Made by a program: the position numbers and the translations under genes. From the NCBI GenBank assembly GCA_905221605.1, contig CAJNDS010002763.1, forward strand, positions 192,001 to 256,000: 64,000 nucleotides of DNA, read 5' to 3'. This document shows positions 34,020 through 44,764 of this stretch, one piece after another; within the stretch, counting starts at the first letter, position 1; each line of letters starts with the position of its first letter. The notes beneath the pieces are model-generated. The model was not told where the DNA came from. It did no database searches and saw nothing but the letters and a program-made list of their open reading frames with translations. The DNA is from Symbiodinium natans. Taxonomy: Eukaryota > Sar > Dinophyceae > Suessiales > Symbiodiniaceae.

Positions 34020-34767
34020 GCAGCTAGGGTTTCAGGGTTTAGGGATTCGGGTTCGGGTTTAGGGTTTAGGGTTTAGGGTTCAGGGTTCAGGGTTCAGGGT
34101 TTAGGGTTTAGGGTTTAGGGTTTAGGGTTTCAGGGTGTTTCGGCTTCTGTGGGTTTTTAGGGCATTTGGGCTTCTGTAGGGCTTGCGGCTTAGGGTTTGT
34201 AGTCGCTCTCAAAGCTTCTCGACTTAGAGCCACTAACCCTCATTTAGGGTTTGGGGTTTACGGGTTTAGGGTTTAGGATTTGAGGTTGCGGGGTCAGACC
34301 CTAGCAGCTCAAAACGGCTGAGCCTTCAGGCTCCTAGGCTCCGCGCATTTGGCAGGGGCTCTTAGTGTGCAGCGGCATCTTTTCGTTGTGCTTCGGCTTT
34401 ACTTTAGGGTTTATAGGGTTTAAAGGGTTTAGGTCATTGTTTTACGTTTGTAGGCTGTTGGGTTTTAGGGGTTGTGTGTCATGGCGATGTGAAGCAAAGC
34501 CTGCGCACTACTTCATGAGGAGGTCTGGGTGCTCCTTTGTGTGAGGGTTTAGGGGTTTAGGGTTTAGGGTTTAGGGCTAGGGGGGTTTAGGGTTTAGGGT
34601 TTAGGGTTTGGGGCCAAGCAGCCCTCAATGCCCTAAAGCCTCTACGCCAAGCGTGGCCGTGGCCAAGGCAAGTATAGCCCAAACGGCGAGCTCCCGCTCC
34701 CGGTGCTGATGCTCCTGCCGCACTAGGTGCTGATGTATTATCAAATTAAATAAACAAGTAAACAAAT

Positions 34768-34825
34768 GAATAAATATATATATATATATAGATATATACA
34801 CATCTCTATATATATATATAGTTGT
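34768..34825. repeat. (TA)n microsatellite
   Basis: Two TA runs separated by GATATATACACATCTC, able to form a hairpin. Confidence 0.85.
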
Positions 34826-35513
34826 ATATAATGGCTTCTGGGTGACTGTACACAAAATAGGGTTCATTCTACATATCGGTACGCGTGTTTTTGGGTTGTC
34901 CCTTCTGGGATGCATTCGAAGCACATGAAGCATCCACAGGATCGATGTCCGACTCCTGCCTTGTTTGTCATGTTGGTGCCCTGACAAGAGCTTCGCTTTC
35001 TGAAGCGGACGAGAAATCCGAGTCTAGACTGCCCGCCTCTCTCCCCCAGCCCCCCCCCCCCCCCCCCCCAATCTTAGGTTCCAGGCGGATGATCGATTCC
35101 CTCCTGATCCTGCTAAACCCGAAGGGTTCAGGGTTGGTAAACCCCTAGGCCAATACTTATCACGAACACAAGGTGCTCTTCATACGACTCTGCTTCTTAA
35201 GTTCCTCCCCCAAAGAAATCATCTCGTGACTCTGCCAGTTTCGTGTGTCAGCGTTGTCTGGAGGTTTACGATAGGGGGACGCCAATATAGATCCCCCAAA
35301 GTACGATCCCCTTAGCATCAAGACCCCAATAAGCTACCCTTAATTTCGGAAACCCCCATCTGCAGAAGTATCACAAAGTGGCAAAGCTTTGGGGCTCATA
35401 AGAGGCACTTGAGAACAGATCGGAGGAGAGGGGGGGGGGGGGAATCCAGAGGCCACAGCAGCAAGACCCCTAATTAAACCACACACGTTGGAATCCCAGT
35501 ATGCGCGCACAAA

Positions 35514-35613
35514 CTGAGTAGCTGAATGAGTCCACCTTGCACCTTGTGGGATACGGTAATCCCCTACAGAACTGACAGTATACACTTTTTTGAAGCTTCT
35601 GAACCCAGCAAGT
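35514..35613 (+). mobile_element. Foldback element, TAGTAGCTGAGT family
   Basis: Second copy: TGAGTAGCTGAATGAGTCC, GTGGGATACGGTAATCCCC, AGTATACACTTTTTTG and GAACCCAGCAAGTAAG. Same order of blocks as 20838-20940. Confidence 0.5.
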
Positions 35614-36337
35614 AAGCGAAAGAAAGACCCCCTAAACCCTAAGCTCAGAAAGACAAAGCCCAGGGACAAGCCAGCCCCTTGGCGGCAGCCTCCGAGATGC
35701 GTGTGCGCATGGATGAGAAGCCGTGTCATATTGGGGTTTAGGGTTTAGGGTTTAGGGTGTAGGGTTTAGGGTTTAGGGTTTAGGGGCCTAGAATGCTCAG
35801 TTATAGAAGGCAAAATTAGGAGTTGCAAGCGCCGTCTTCATTTGAGGAAGGCACGCGAGTGCCCTGAATTGCAAACCCACATGCCTAACCCCTAAGCCCA
35901 AACTCCTTCTCGCCGATCCCCTCCAAACCCTTAAGCGAAATTCCTGAATGGGATGTGTGTACCTATCTACCATGGGGTTTGAGGTTTGGGCGTAGAGCGT
36001 TTTTCGGATGTAAGGCCTGGAGTTTGCAGTTTTTGGTCCGTTTGGGGGGTGTTTCGGGGTCTCCGATTTCATGTAGGTGTTTTCGAGGATTTACTGGCCG
36101 TGCTCTTGTGTTGGAGCGACTGGAGCGCTCCTCAGCGCAAAATCCCCTGAGCCCTGAAGCCCTGACACAACAACCCCCAACAAACAGAGACCCAAAAAAC
36201 CCAAAAGCCCTATACCATAAAAGCTGCCAGCGACCTTACGCCCCAACGCCCTGAACCCCATTCCGAGAACCTTAAAAACTCTCAACCCCAAAATCGACTG
36301 TCCTTGCCCGCTAAACCCTAAACCCTAAACCCTACAA

Positions 36338-36463
36338 CTTACTGTTGGTTAGTAGGGAATGAGGGAATGAGGGAATGAGGTACCCTATATAATCCCTTAA
36401 AAGGTATATGTAGGGGGATGCAGGGAACCTCATTCCGTCATTCCCTACTAGCCAACAGTAAGG
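36338..36463 (+). mobile_element. Foldback element, TTAGTAGGGAATGAG family
   Basis: Starts CTTACTGTTGGTTAGTAGGG and ends CCCTACTAGCCAACAGTAAG: near-perfect 20-base inverted ends. The interior has three tandem GAATGAGG units and GGTACCCTATATAATCCC. Confidence 0.65.
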
Positions 36464-36762
36464 AAAAAAAGCTGGACCTTGACCCCAAAGAAAACAAAAC
36501 CGAGAGCTCATAGTAGCCCTATAGCTGTACAAAACTAGAGCCAGACCTTAAACCTTGAACCCTGAGCCCTAAGACCTTCTCAGCCCTACGTACTAGACCA
36601 GCCCACCACCTCGACTGTTTGAGCTCACAGCTTGGTCGCTTCCGGCCTAAGGTTGAGGTTCAGAGTTGAGGGTTTAGCCCTCAGTGTTTAGGGTTTCGGG
36701 GTTAGGGTTCAGGGTTTCGGGGTGTCGCATGGTTTCAGGTAGATGCACACTTCCTTCCGGGC

Positions 36763-36831
36763 TCGGGCATACCAACGCGACGTGTTTCCTCGGTGTCGAC
36801 GCAGACGCAGACGGAGGCCCGCGACTTCTGT
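36763..36831 (+). CDS. Candidate exon, Ser/Thr-rich tail
   Basis: The frame with the highest third-position GC reads SGIPTRRVSSVSTQTQTEAR then DFC. Other frames are also open. It lies downstream of the channel exons on the same strand and could be part of its tail. Telomere-like repeats flank both sides. Confidence 0.28.
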
Positions 36832-37609
36832 GGTCCGGGTTTTGGGGTTTACGTAGTAGTTTAGGTTTTTCAGGTTTAGGAGTTTAGGGTTTAAGAGTTT
36901 AGGATTTTAGGTGCTTAGGGTACGGGGTTTAGGGCTCATGGCTCTATCTACCAGAAAGGTGTGGGGGCATCTGTGTGTTGGGATGGTCCGAGAATGAAAA
37001 TCTTACAGGTTCTTGGCTGTGAAGTGGGGAAGATGGTACCCTAGACCATCCCTTAAAGGGTTGTGCAGGAGGATATGAGGTATTGATTCCCAAGGTATAG
37101 ATCCATCCTTGTCTCAAGATGCTATCCCCAAGAGGTAGAGAGTTTTCCTGTCATTGTCGCATGTTTTAGGCGGGATTTCGGTTCTGGGCTATCTTCATGA
37201 CATGTTGGGCTACCTTCTGTGCCCTGGGGTTGGGCTATCTACAAGGCGATTAGGCTATGAAACCACGCGCGCTCGTACGACGAACCAGTAAGAAAGTGGT
37301 TGTGTGCGAGCCCCCCATACACCAAACCCTGAAGCCCTTACCCTAAGCCCTGGCCCTGCTGCCGTAGCCCCCTAAACACCTAAACCAGCTACACCCCCAA
37401 ACACCCTACCCGAAACCCTAAAGCCGGAACCCTAAACCCTGAACCCTAAACCCGAAACCCTAAACCCTAAACCCTGAACCCTCAGTCCTGAAGCCCGGAG
37501 TCGTCTGTCCTTGGGGCAACAGGACTGGCCACTCAACGGGCATGGGCTCAATGGAGATTCTTCCCCATCCTCCCCTTTCAAACCGCCTCATGGCTGCTCA
37601 CGACTGGGT

Positions 37610-37875
37610 TTAGGGTTGGGGGTTTGGCGTGTAGGGTGTAGGGTTTAGGGTTTAGGGTGTAGGGTTTAGGGTTGAGGGTTGAGGGTTCAGGGTTTAGGGT
37701 TTAGGGCTTCAGGGTCTCAGGTCTCAGGGTCTCAGGCTTTCAGGGGTTCAGGGTTTCAGGGTCTCAGGGTCTCAGGGTCTCAGGGTTTCAGGGTTTCAGG
37801 GTTTCAGGGTTTCAGGGTTTCAGGGTTTCAGGGTTTCAGGGTTTCAGGGTTTCAAGGCTTCAGGGGCTTGGGGCT
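37610..37875 (+). repeat. GGGTTTCA/GGGTCTCA variant array
   Basis: Eight-base units derived from the telomere heptamer, expanded in two homogeneous patches; open frames across it are artefacts. Confidence 0.88.
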
Positions 37876-38841
37876 TTCGGAGTTTTAGAGTTGTTTTTCC
37901 GGTTTGCAGAATTGGGGGGAAAGTGCAACACACTCGCTGACTGGTTGTAGGGTTCGCTGGGCGAGCGCAGGGCACGGTTTCGGGAGATTCTTCAAACTTT
38001 GAGCGATCTCGGGGGGGCCCGGAGTAGGCAAGAGTAGCCGTAGAAGTAGGGAGTTGTGGTGAGGAGTGTGGAGTGAGGAGGAGCCAAACTAACTGAACAC
38101 GCTCACCCTAAACCCTAAGCGAAATACTCGAAACCCCTAAACTGCAATGCCCACTAAGGCCTCAACCCTAAACCCCAAACCCCATACCCCAAACCCCAGC
38201 GCCCCAGGCCAGAGGCGTTGAAACCCGAAGTTGCCAACTGGCACAGCCAGGCTCGGGCCCTTTTATAGGTTAAGGGTGTAGGGTTTGGGTATATAAAGGG
38301 TATATAGGGTTCCCCAATGAAGGGCCTATCTTCAGGAACCTAAGGCTAGTGAGCGTGAGCGTGATTGTGAGCGTGAGTGTGAGTATGTCTGTCTTTGGGG
38401 AGGGGACTTTGAAAAGTGTAAAGTTGGGGGTTTACGGTTTCGGGTTTGAATCCCTAAGCCCTAAAACCCCGGTCCGGGGTTTGGTGATTTTTTTGGGGGC
38501 GGGGGGGGGGGGGGGGGGAAACACCTCCGCCGAGAAGGGGGGGGGGGGGGGTCGAGACTGAAGGGTTGAAATCGGTTCTGACGATTTGCCGGACACCACC
38601 CCCCCTCCCCCTCGTCCCACCTTCTTTTCCGAGGGGCGCGAGCCACCGGAGCGAAAGAACCAAAACTGCAGGCACCAAAAAAGCATCGTATGATAAAGCA
38701 AGGTGACAAGAAGAAGAACAGGCTCATTACGAAGCTCCAATGCCACAAACAAAGCTCCCCGCCCCATCCCAAACCCTTGACCCCCTAAACCCTAAACCCT
38801 AAACCCTGAACCCTAAACCCTAAACCCTACACCCTGAGCAG

Positions 38842-38904
38842 GTCAGGAGTATGCGCGAGGCCCTGTTGCGCTTGGAAAGCGACATGGCCGGCTACGAGGC
38901 CCGG
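38842..38904 (+). CDS. Candidate exon, coiled-coil (possibly channel C-terminus)
   Basis: After acceptor GAGCAG the island reads VRSMREALLRLESDMAGYEA, a GC-rich charged helix, and stands between CCCTAAA repeats upstream and TTTAGGG repeats downstream. Phase zero at its start matches the end of the last assigned channel exon, so it may be part of the same tail. Confidence 0.45.
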
Positions 38905-39083
38905 AGCGTGGGCGTTGGGGGGTTTAGGGTTTAGGGTTTAGGGTTTAGGGTTTAGGGCTTAGGGCTTAGGGCTTAGGGCTCAGGGTTTAGGGTTTAGTCT
39001 TTAGGGTTTGGGGGGGTTTCTAAGGGCATTCAGGGAAGCCCTGTCTGGTACCCTATAGGTCCCAATCTGCCAGGGAAGATGGG

Positions 39084-39230
39084 TAGTTCTGAAATGAGGT
39101 TCCTTTCTTGGAACCTCAAAACAGAGTACGGCACCCTTAAAACCCCAAAAGTGACCCTAATTTAGAGAACCGCCCATCTATTTCCTTAGCATAGGAACCC
39201 CAAAAAAGGGACCCTAATGTAGAGAACTAC
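39084..39230 (+). mobile_element. Foldback element, AGTTCTC family, with a duplicated right end
   Basis: Starts TAGTTCTGAAATGAGGTTCC, has the shared AGTACGGCACCCTT, and carries two right ends (ACCCTAATTTAGAGAACCG and ACCCTAATGTAGAGAACT). Confidence 0.5.
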
Positions 39231-39241
39231 CCAGCTATTTT

Positions 39242-39360
39242 AGTAGGTCGCCGAATGGTGGGCTTTTCTCTATGCTATTCTCGGGCTCAAGGTTCCCTTA
39301 TAAGGTAACCAACCCCAAAGAAGGGTACCCTTATGATAATCTGGTTACTGGGCTACCAAG
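39242..39360 (+). mobile_element. Foldback element, TTGGTAGCCCAG family
   Basis: Right end GGTTACTGGGCTACCAAG and inner CAAGGTTCCCTTATAAGG match the family; the left end is diverged. TTAGT occurs directly outside both ends and may be a target duplication. Confidence 0.55.
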
Positions 39361-40494
39361 TTAGTCTACAACGTAGTCTAGGACCGGGAGTAGGCCCTCC
39401 TTTTTTTAGGGTTGGGGTTCCTTCATAATCCCCTTAAAACCAAAAAGGGTAATTACCCATTTTACTCCTAGCTCACTCCGGGGTCTAGTAGTATATTGCA
39501 ATAGAGAGCCCCCACCAAGACCCATGATTGTGTCAGCCCTCTTAGGAGCCTGGGATGCGGTAGCCATTTTCGGGGCTTAGGGTTTTGGGTTTTAGGGTTT
39601 TAGGGTTTAGGAGTTAGGGTATTGGGGTTTTAGGGTTTTAGGGTTTTGGATTTAGGGTTTAGGGTTTAGGAGTAGGGGAATTGTTGCACAGCTTGTAGGC
39701 CGTGAGGCGGTTTGCTTCCGGCCCTAAGGACTCCGAGCTTCGGGTCTTTGCTTCTCGAAGATCAGAGACCATGCTGTATGGCATTGGGCCAAACCCTAAA
39801 CCCTAAACCCTAAACCCTAAACCCTAAACCCTAAACCCTAAACCCTAAATCAAACCCTATGGAAAGGTGGTTTAGGGTGAAGGGGCCGTTCCCTGAAGGA
39901 CTCTACCGCTCTGCTTCAACAGCAGCATCTTCAGCAGGCAGCCCACTTTTGCTTTTTGGAGTTTTTGGGGCCTCCAAGATCCAACTACTACCGTCAGGGT
40001 TTAGGGTTTAGGATTTAGGATGTAGGTTTTAGGGTTTTAGGGGTTTGCACGGCCCAACTAGGACCCCGAAACTAGGAAATAGACCTTAGTTCAGGGTATA
40101 GGGTCCAGGGTTCAGGGTTTAGGGGACCCCTTGCGTACTCTAAGCTGTAGAGAAGAGGTTTAAGCCGGCCCCCCAAACCCTAAACCCTAAACTCGGGGCT
40201 GCCTGAGGATCGTCGGATCAGGTTCACCGCTCTTCCTACCAGGCCCTGCTGTTCAAGATCCGCACCCCACAACCCTATGCCGGAAAGGGTTTAGGGTTTA
40301 GGGTTAGGGTCCTTATGGACGAACCCCCCCCCAAGGGATGCCATTTTCGGACAACCCCTACATGCTGAAGCAAGCCCAAGACGGGAGTGTCGAATCCCAG
40401 CTTCACAAATTCCACAAGTGTCCTTTATGAACTCACAGGTACACACTAAAGCCTGCCCCTTAGCTAAAAGGTAACCCCTAAAGCCCAAACCCTA

Positions 40495-40597
40495 AACCCC
40501 AAACCCCCCAAACCCCCCAAACCCCCCAAACCCCCCAAACCCCCCAAACCCTCCAAACCCCCAAACCCCCCAAACCCCCCAAACCCCCCAAACCCTA
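40495..40597 (-). repeat. CCCCCCAAA variant array
   Basis: Nine-base units with six C, a variant not expanded elsewhere in the window. Confidence 0.9.
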
Positions 40598-40674
40598 TTG
40601 GCGATTGCTGTCAGGCCGAAACTCGTGTCGAAGATCTTTTCGCAAGCCGCTGCTGCCACCAATCAGCAACCAGG

Positions 40675-40770
40675 TTTAGGGTTTAGGGTTTAGGGTTTAG
40701 GGTTTAGGGTTTAGGGTTTAGGGTTTAGGGTTTAGGGTTTAGGGTTTAGGGTTTAGGGTTTAGTTTAGGG
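40675..40770 (+). repeat. TTTAGGG telomere-type array
   Basis: Thirteen or so canonical units, G-rich on +. Confidence 0.95.
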
Positions 40771-40809
40771 TTTAGGGTTTGTCGAGTTCAGAGCGCAGGC
40801 CAATAGGGC

Positions 40810-40902
40810 AGTTCTCGAAAGCAGGGTCCCTTGTTGGGGTCCCCTGTCTAGTACGGCACCCTGAAAATAAGGACCCTACAAGGGGCCCGAATTTGGAGAA
40901 CT
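40810..40902 (+). mobile_element. Foldback element, AGTTCTC family
   Basis: Starts AGTTCTCGAAAGCAGGGTCC and ends GGGCCCGAATTTGGAGAACT; the centre has AGTACGGCACCCT. Terminal arms are imperfect inverted repeats. Confidence 0.55.
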
Positions 40903-41366
40903 ACACAAATGAGGGAGCTATTTACCCTAAACCCTAAACTCTAAACCCTGAAACCGGGGCTCTCGTTGGTTTCATTCTAGCCTTGGGCACTGGGTTTGGG
41001 GTTTGGGGTTTGGGGTTTAGGGCTTAGGGAATTAAACCCTAAACCCAGTACCCAAAGCTCCAACGAAGGAAGTAGTGCAACTCTGGCAAAGCAAAGCCCC
41101 GACTCGTGATCAAGAATGGAAGATGCCTCTCTCTAAAAGCATCCACAAGGTCGCTGTCTTTTCGTTCTTTTTTCATTGGAGGGGGGGGGGTGGGGTGGGG
41201 GCAGGGGGGGGGGGGAGGGTTAGGGCTTTGGGTGGTCTATAAAGCCCAGGATTCCGGGTTCAGGGTTCGGTTAGGGTTTAGGGTCGTACGTGGCATCTCA
41301 CACATTACTTTTTTTGAGCGCTGGACTCTCGAGGTTCCCCCGCGCGCCGAGCGCCGGAGCGGCTAG

Positions 41367-41430
41367 AAGCAAACGGCAAGAGCAAGCACAGCAGGGTGTG
41401 AAGGACCTCAACGGCGCTTGGAAGCTTGAG
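41367..41430 (+). CDS. Candidate exon 5' of a telomere-repeat mini-intron
   Basis: Reads SKRQEQAQQGVKDLNGAWKL then E, a charged helix, to donor GAG|GTTTTA. It joins in phase to 41494 across a 63-base intron made almost entirely of TTTAGGG. No family recognised. Confidence 0.5.
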
Positions 41431-41493
41431 GTTTTAGGGTTTAGGGTTTAGGGTTTACGGTTTAGGGTTTAGGGCTTAAATCCACTCTTGGAG

Positions 41494-41555
41494 TCGCTGA
41501 AATTTCTGAGCGTACGGCTTGGAGCCGACATGCTCGCGTTCCGTGATATCATGAG
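41494..41555 (+). CDS. Candidate exon 3' of a telomere-repeat mini-intron
   Basis: Starts after TTGGAG and reads SLKFLSVRLGADMLAFRDIM then RT. It keeps the frame of 41367-41430. The 3' boundary is uncertain because a run of G follows. Confidence 0.5.
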
Positions 41556-41680
41556 GACCCTTAGGGGGGGGTAGGGGTTAGAGTTTAGGGTTTAGGGTTT
41601 AGGGTTTAGGGTTTAGGGTTTAGGGCTTAGGGCTTAGGGTTTAGGGTTTAGGGTTTAGAGTTTCGAGTTTAGCGCAAGTT

Positions 41681-41781
41681 GGGTTGTTCTCCCTTATACT
41701 AACAGTCCTTAATAGGGCTTCTCGGACCCCTTAGTAGAGTCCCCATTAAGGACTGCTAGGTAGTATAAGGGGGAACATCCC
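41681..41781 (+). mobile_element. Foldback element, GGGATGTTCCCCC family
   Basis: Starts GGGTTGTTCTCCCTTATACT with AACAGTCCTTAAT and ends ATTAAGGACTGCTAGG then TAGTATAAGGGGGAACATCC. Same arms as 13606 with a four-base GGTA duplication in the right arm. Confidence 0.68.
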
Positions 41782-42807
41782 AAGCTTAGAGGTTCAATCC
41801 TTCCTTTTGAGGGGGGCCTTTCAAGGGATGATGGCTCGCACCCCTAAGGATGTACCCCTAAAGGTTCCCCTTAATATACTCCCAATGTTGCCCTTATATT
41901 CCCTTAGGGATCCTTAACAAGGGACCCCAAAACCCAAGGGTACAACCTTAAGGGTCCAAGGTGGAACCCCTAGAGCCCTTGTGATTTTGGTCCGGCCGAG
42001 CCGGGCTGAAAAACTTTGAGCAAACACCCAGCCCACGCTGCCCAAAAGGGCTTCCGTGCGCTGAAGGCACGCCTCCTTCCTTGCAAGGGGTTTAGGCTTA
42101 AGGGTTTAGGGTTTTTTGAAGTGCGGTTTGGGGTTTGGGGTTTGGGTTTTAGGGTTTAGGGGTTGAGGGTTGAGGGTTCAGGGCCCGGAAATTCGCAGGG
42201 AAGGAAAGAATCCGATTGGCAGAAAGTCGGTTTTCCATGCAGTAGAGCGGAGACATCGGGGAGTTGGTACAGCGTTCATCGTGATGTTTAAGAAGTGTTT
42301 TTGGCGCCTTGGCTTGACCCTGAATCCTAAACCCTAAGCCCTAAACTAAACCCTATGCACTATAACCTATAAACCCTAAACCCGTCTGCATCAACACCCT
42401 CAGCGCTCCTCTTTGTGAAGCGATGCTTCCTGCCTGTCATGTGGATCTCTTCTACCACCACACCCCCGGCTGGAGCCACACGGACAAGTACCTAACCCTA
42501 AAGCCTAAACCCCAAGACCCTATAAAACCTAAAACTCTCAAACCCTAAGCCCTAAAGCCCTAAAAGCCTAAAACCCCAAAACCCTAAACCCTAAAACCCA
42601 AAAACTTGGGCTTTAGGGTTTTAGGGTTTTAGCCTAACACCTCAAAACCCTAGAACCCTAAAACCCTAAACCTTAAGACCCTAAACCCTAACCCCCCCCC
42701 CCCCCCCCCCCTATTCAAAGGCATCCCAAGTGTGTCCTTAAGAAAACTGGGATGCCAACCTGATGTGTCGGTTGAAGCGACCCTTGGAGACCATCAGCCC
42801 AGCATCC

Positions 42808-42925
42808 CTAAACCCTAAACCCTAAACCCTAAACCCTAAACCCTAAACCCTAAACCCTAAACCCTAAACCCTAAACCCTAAACCCTAAACCCTAAACCCT
42901 AAACCCTAAACCCTAAACCCTAGGT
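42808..42925 (-). repeat. CCCTAAA telomere-type array
   Basis: Sixteen or so canonical units without interruption. Confidence 0.95.
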
Positions 42926-43520
42926 TAGGGAACGCATATCAACCCACAGGTTCTTCTCGTTTCCCCTCTTCATTCAGGGATAGTCTGGAGTCTCCAACAG
43001 GTTTAGGCTTTAGGGTTTAGGGTTTAGGGTTCCCTGAATACAGAGTAGGCCCTGATTCCCCCTTTTTTTCAGAGTCGGTTCCCTTAAAAAGCCCTTTAAA
43101 CCAAAACTTCGTCAAGGCAACAACAGGGACTTTCCCTAGGTTTCTGGGAAACCTAGGATTCGCCTGGTATGGGTTTAGGGTTCAGGGTTTAGGGTTTAGA
43201 GCTTAGGGTTTAGGGTTTAGGGTTTAGGGCTTAGGGCTTAGGGCTTAGGGCTTAGGGTCTAAGGGTCCCTTAATATGGTCCCTTGCCATCTTTAAAGGGT
43301 TCTGAAGCAGGCCCTTGGGCTTGACACTCTTACCTCCGTTGGGTTAGGGTGTAGGGTTTAGGGCTTTAGGGTTTTAGGGTTTTAGGGTTTTAGGGTTTAG
43401 GATGTATGGTTTAGGGTTTTAGGGTTTAGGGTTTAGGATTCAGGGTGTGTTGCGCTGGAAGGATGGGCTAGCGGAGAGAGAGATGACACGTGACTGGCGA
43501 TCACTTGAAACATTGCATAG

Positions 43521-43569
43521 AGGCGGGCCAGTCAAAGCTGCTGGCGCCTGCTGAGCTGCGACTGCCAAG
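43521..43569 (+). CDS. Candidate exon
   Basis: Between acceptor CATAG and donor CCAAG|GTCCCC the island reads AGQSKLLAPAELRLP with strong GC3. It stands between TTTAGGG repeats upstream and CCCTAAA-like repeats downstream, the opposite order to most exons here. Product unknown. Confidence 0.35.
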
Positions 43570-43865
43570 GTCCCCAGCCTGAAACCTAAACCCAAAACCC
43601 AAAACCCTAAACCCTAAACCCTTCAAACTCCCCTGTGACACCCGTGACAGTGTGCTAGGCCCACTCCTTGCGTGGCTTTGCTGGCTTTACGTAGTGGAAA
43701 TAGTCCGCGCTAGTGGTTTTTCCTGAAGCTTCATATTATTTCACGTCTTTCTGTCGCGATCAAGCTGGGTATCCGTGTTGTCTTGCCCATAAGGCGGGGC
43801 CCGAGTGAACACCGATTAACGGCCACCTTCAGGCAAAGACATGTAGACATCCGTCCACATATTTT

Positions 43866-43962
43866 TTACATATACATATATATGTATATACATATATATA
43901 TATATGTGTATACACACGTACATACCTACGTACGTAAACGCACACACACACACACACAGAGA
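43866..43962. repeat. (TA)n and (CA)n microsatellite
   Basis: ATATACATATATATG-type repeats followed by an ACACAC run. Confidence 0.88.
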
Positions 43963-44466
43963 CACACGAGACCCTAAACCCTAAACCCTAAACCCAAAAG
44001 CCCCAACTCCGCCGGCCGCTTTTTCTTTCGGAGGACCGTGGCGAGAAGGGAACGGGCCCAACATCCGGCCGCCTTTTCATGTCTCGCCCCTCCCATAGGG
44101 TCCCATGTAACTGTAGAGTGGACACTTTGACCCAGAAGGGTTTAGGGTCTAGGGTTTGAGGTTTGGGGTTTAGGGTTTAGGGTTGGAAGGTTTCAGGTTG
44201 CACTAAACTTTGTAGTTTTACAGGGGTTCAGGGTTTAGCGTTTAACGGTTGGATTCCTATAAACCCTAAGCCCTAAACCCTAATCTCTTTTAGAGGCTTA
44301 AGGCCTTAGTAGTCCATGTAAGAGTAAAGGACCCTTTGGGACGTAGATGCCTGCTCACAACGCCTTGGCCGCGCATTTTGAGAGGACCTTCCGGGGCCCC
44401 TCAGACTCCACACTCCCCGCATCTCAGAAGATGTGGTTCAGGGTTTTAGGGTTTAGTGTTTGTGGG

Positions 44467-44532
44467 TAAGGGATTAGGGTCTAACCCTAAACCCTAAACC
44501 CTAAACCCTAAACCCTAAGGGATTAGGGTCTA
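44467..44532. repeat. CCCTAAA array flanked by a 17-base direct duplication
   Basis: TAAGGGATTAGGGTCTA occurs at 44467-44483 and 44516-44532, exactly bordering a short CCCTAAA array. The flanks themselves are telomere-like, so slippage is an alternative. Confidence 0.6.
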
Positions 44533-44618
44533 GGGGGAGGGGTCCTACTTCCTAAACCCTGAGCCCCAAACCTTAAACTCTTAAACCCAGCTTTGAAGCA
44601 CGGGTTGCGCGTTACCTA

Positions 44619-44722
44619 GTAGTCCGGTTGGGAGACTTCAAACGGGCTTAGGGCTTAGGGTTATCCCAAGGTAGTCCGGTTGGGAGACTTCAAAGGGGTT
44701 TAGGGTTTAGGGCTATCCCAAA
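44619..44722 (+). repeat. 52-base tandem duplication containing telomere-like repeats
   Basis: GTAGTCCGGTTGGGAGACTT starts both copies (44619 and 44671) and each ends with a TTAGGG-like run plus TATCCCAA. The telomere-like part differs more than the unique part. Confidence 0.7.
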
Positions 44723-44764
44723 AAACCCAAAAGTCAAGAACTACTGCTTAGCTCTCCAGCCCAG

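Larger units (their letters stand above)
34020..44760. other. Repeat-rich region between the channel exons and the 44.8 kb unit
   Basis: Contains dense telomere-like arrays, foldback elements (35514, 36338, 39084, 39242, 40810, 41681), (TA)n stretches and poly-G/C tracts. The better coding islands are listed separately. Additional weak islands lie at 34885-35050, 37498-37590, 40238-40285 and 42387-42490. No complete gene could be assembled. Confidence 0.45.

Noticed and set aside
34625-34987. Antisense 120-codon frame
   Set aside because: Crosses a TA microsatellite and lacks any recognisable domain.
38432-38767. Antisense proline-rich frames
   Set aside because: Generated by poly-G tracts around 38497-38550; three overlapping frames are open, as expected for low complexity.
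39558-39584. GGTAGCCATTTTCGGGGCTTAGG as a second leader relic
   Set aside because: Needs an insertion and has several mismatches; a similar weak match near 58949 suggests chance.
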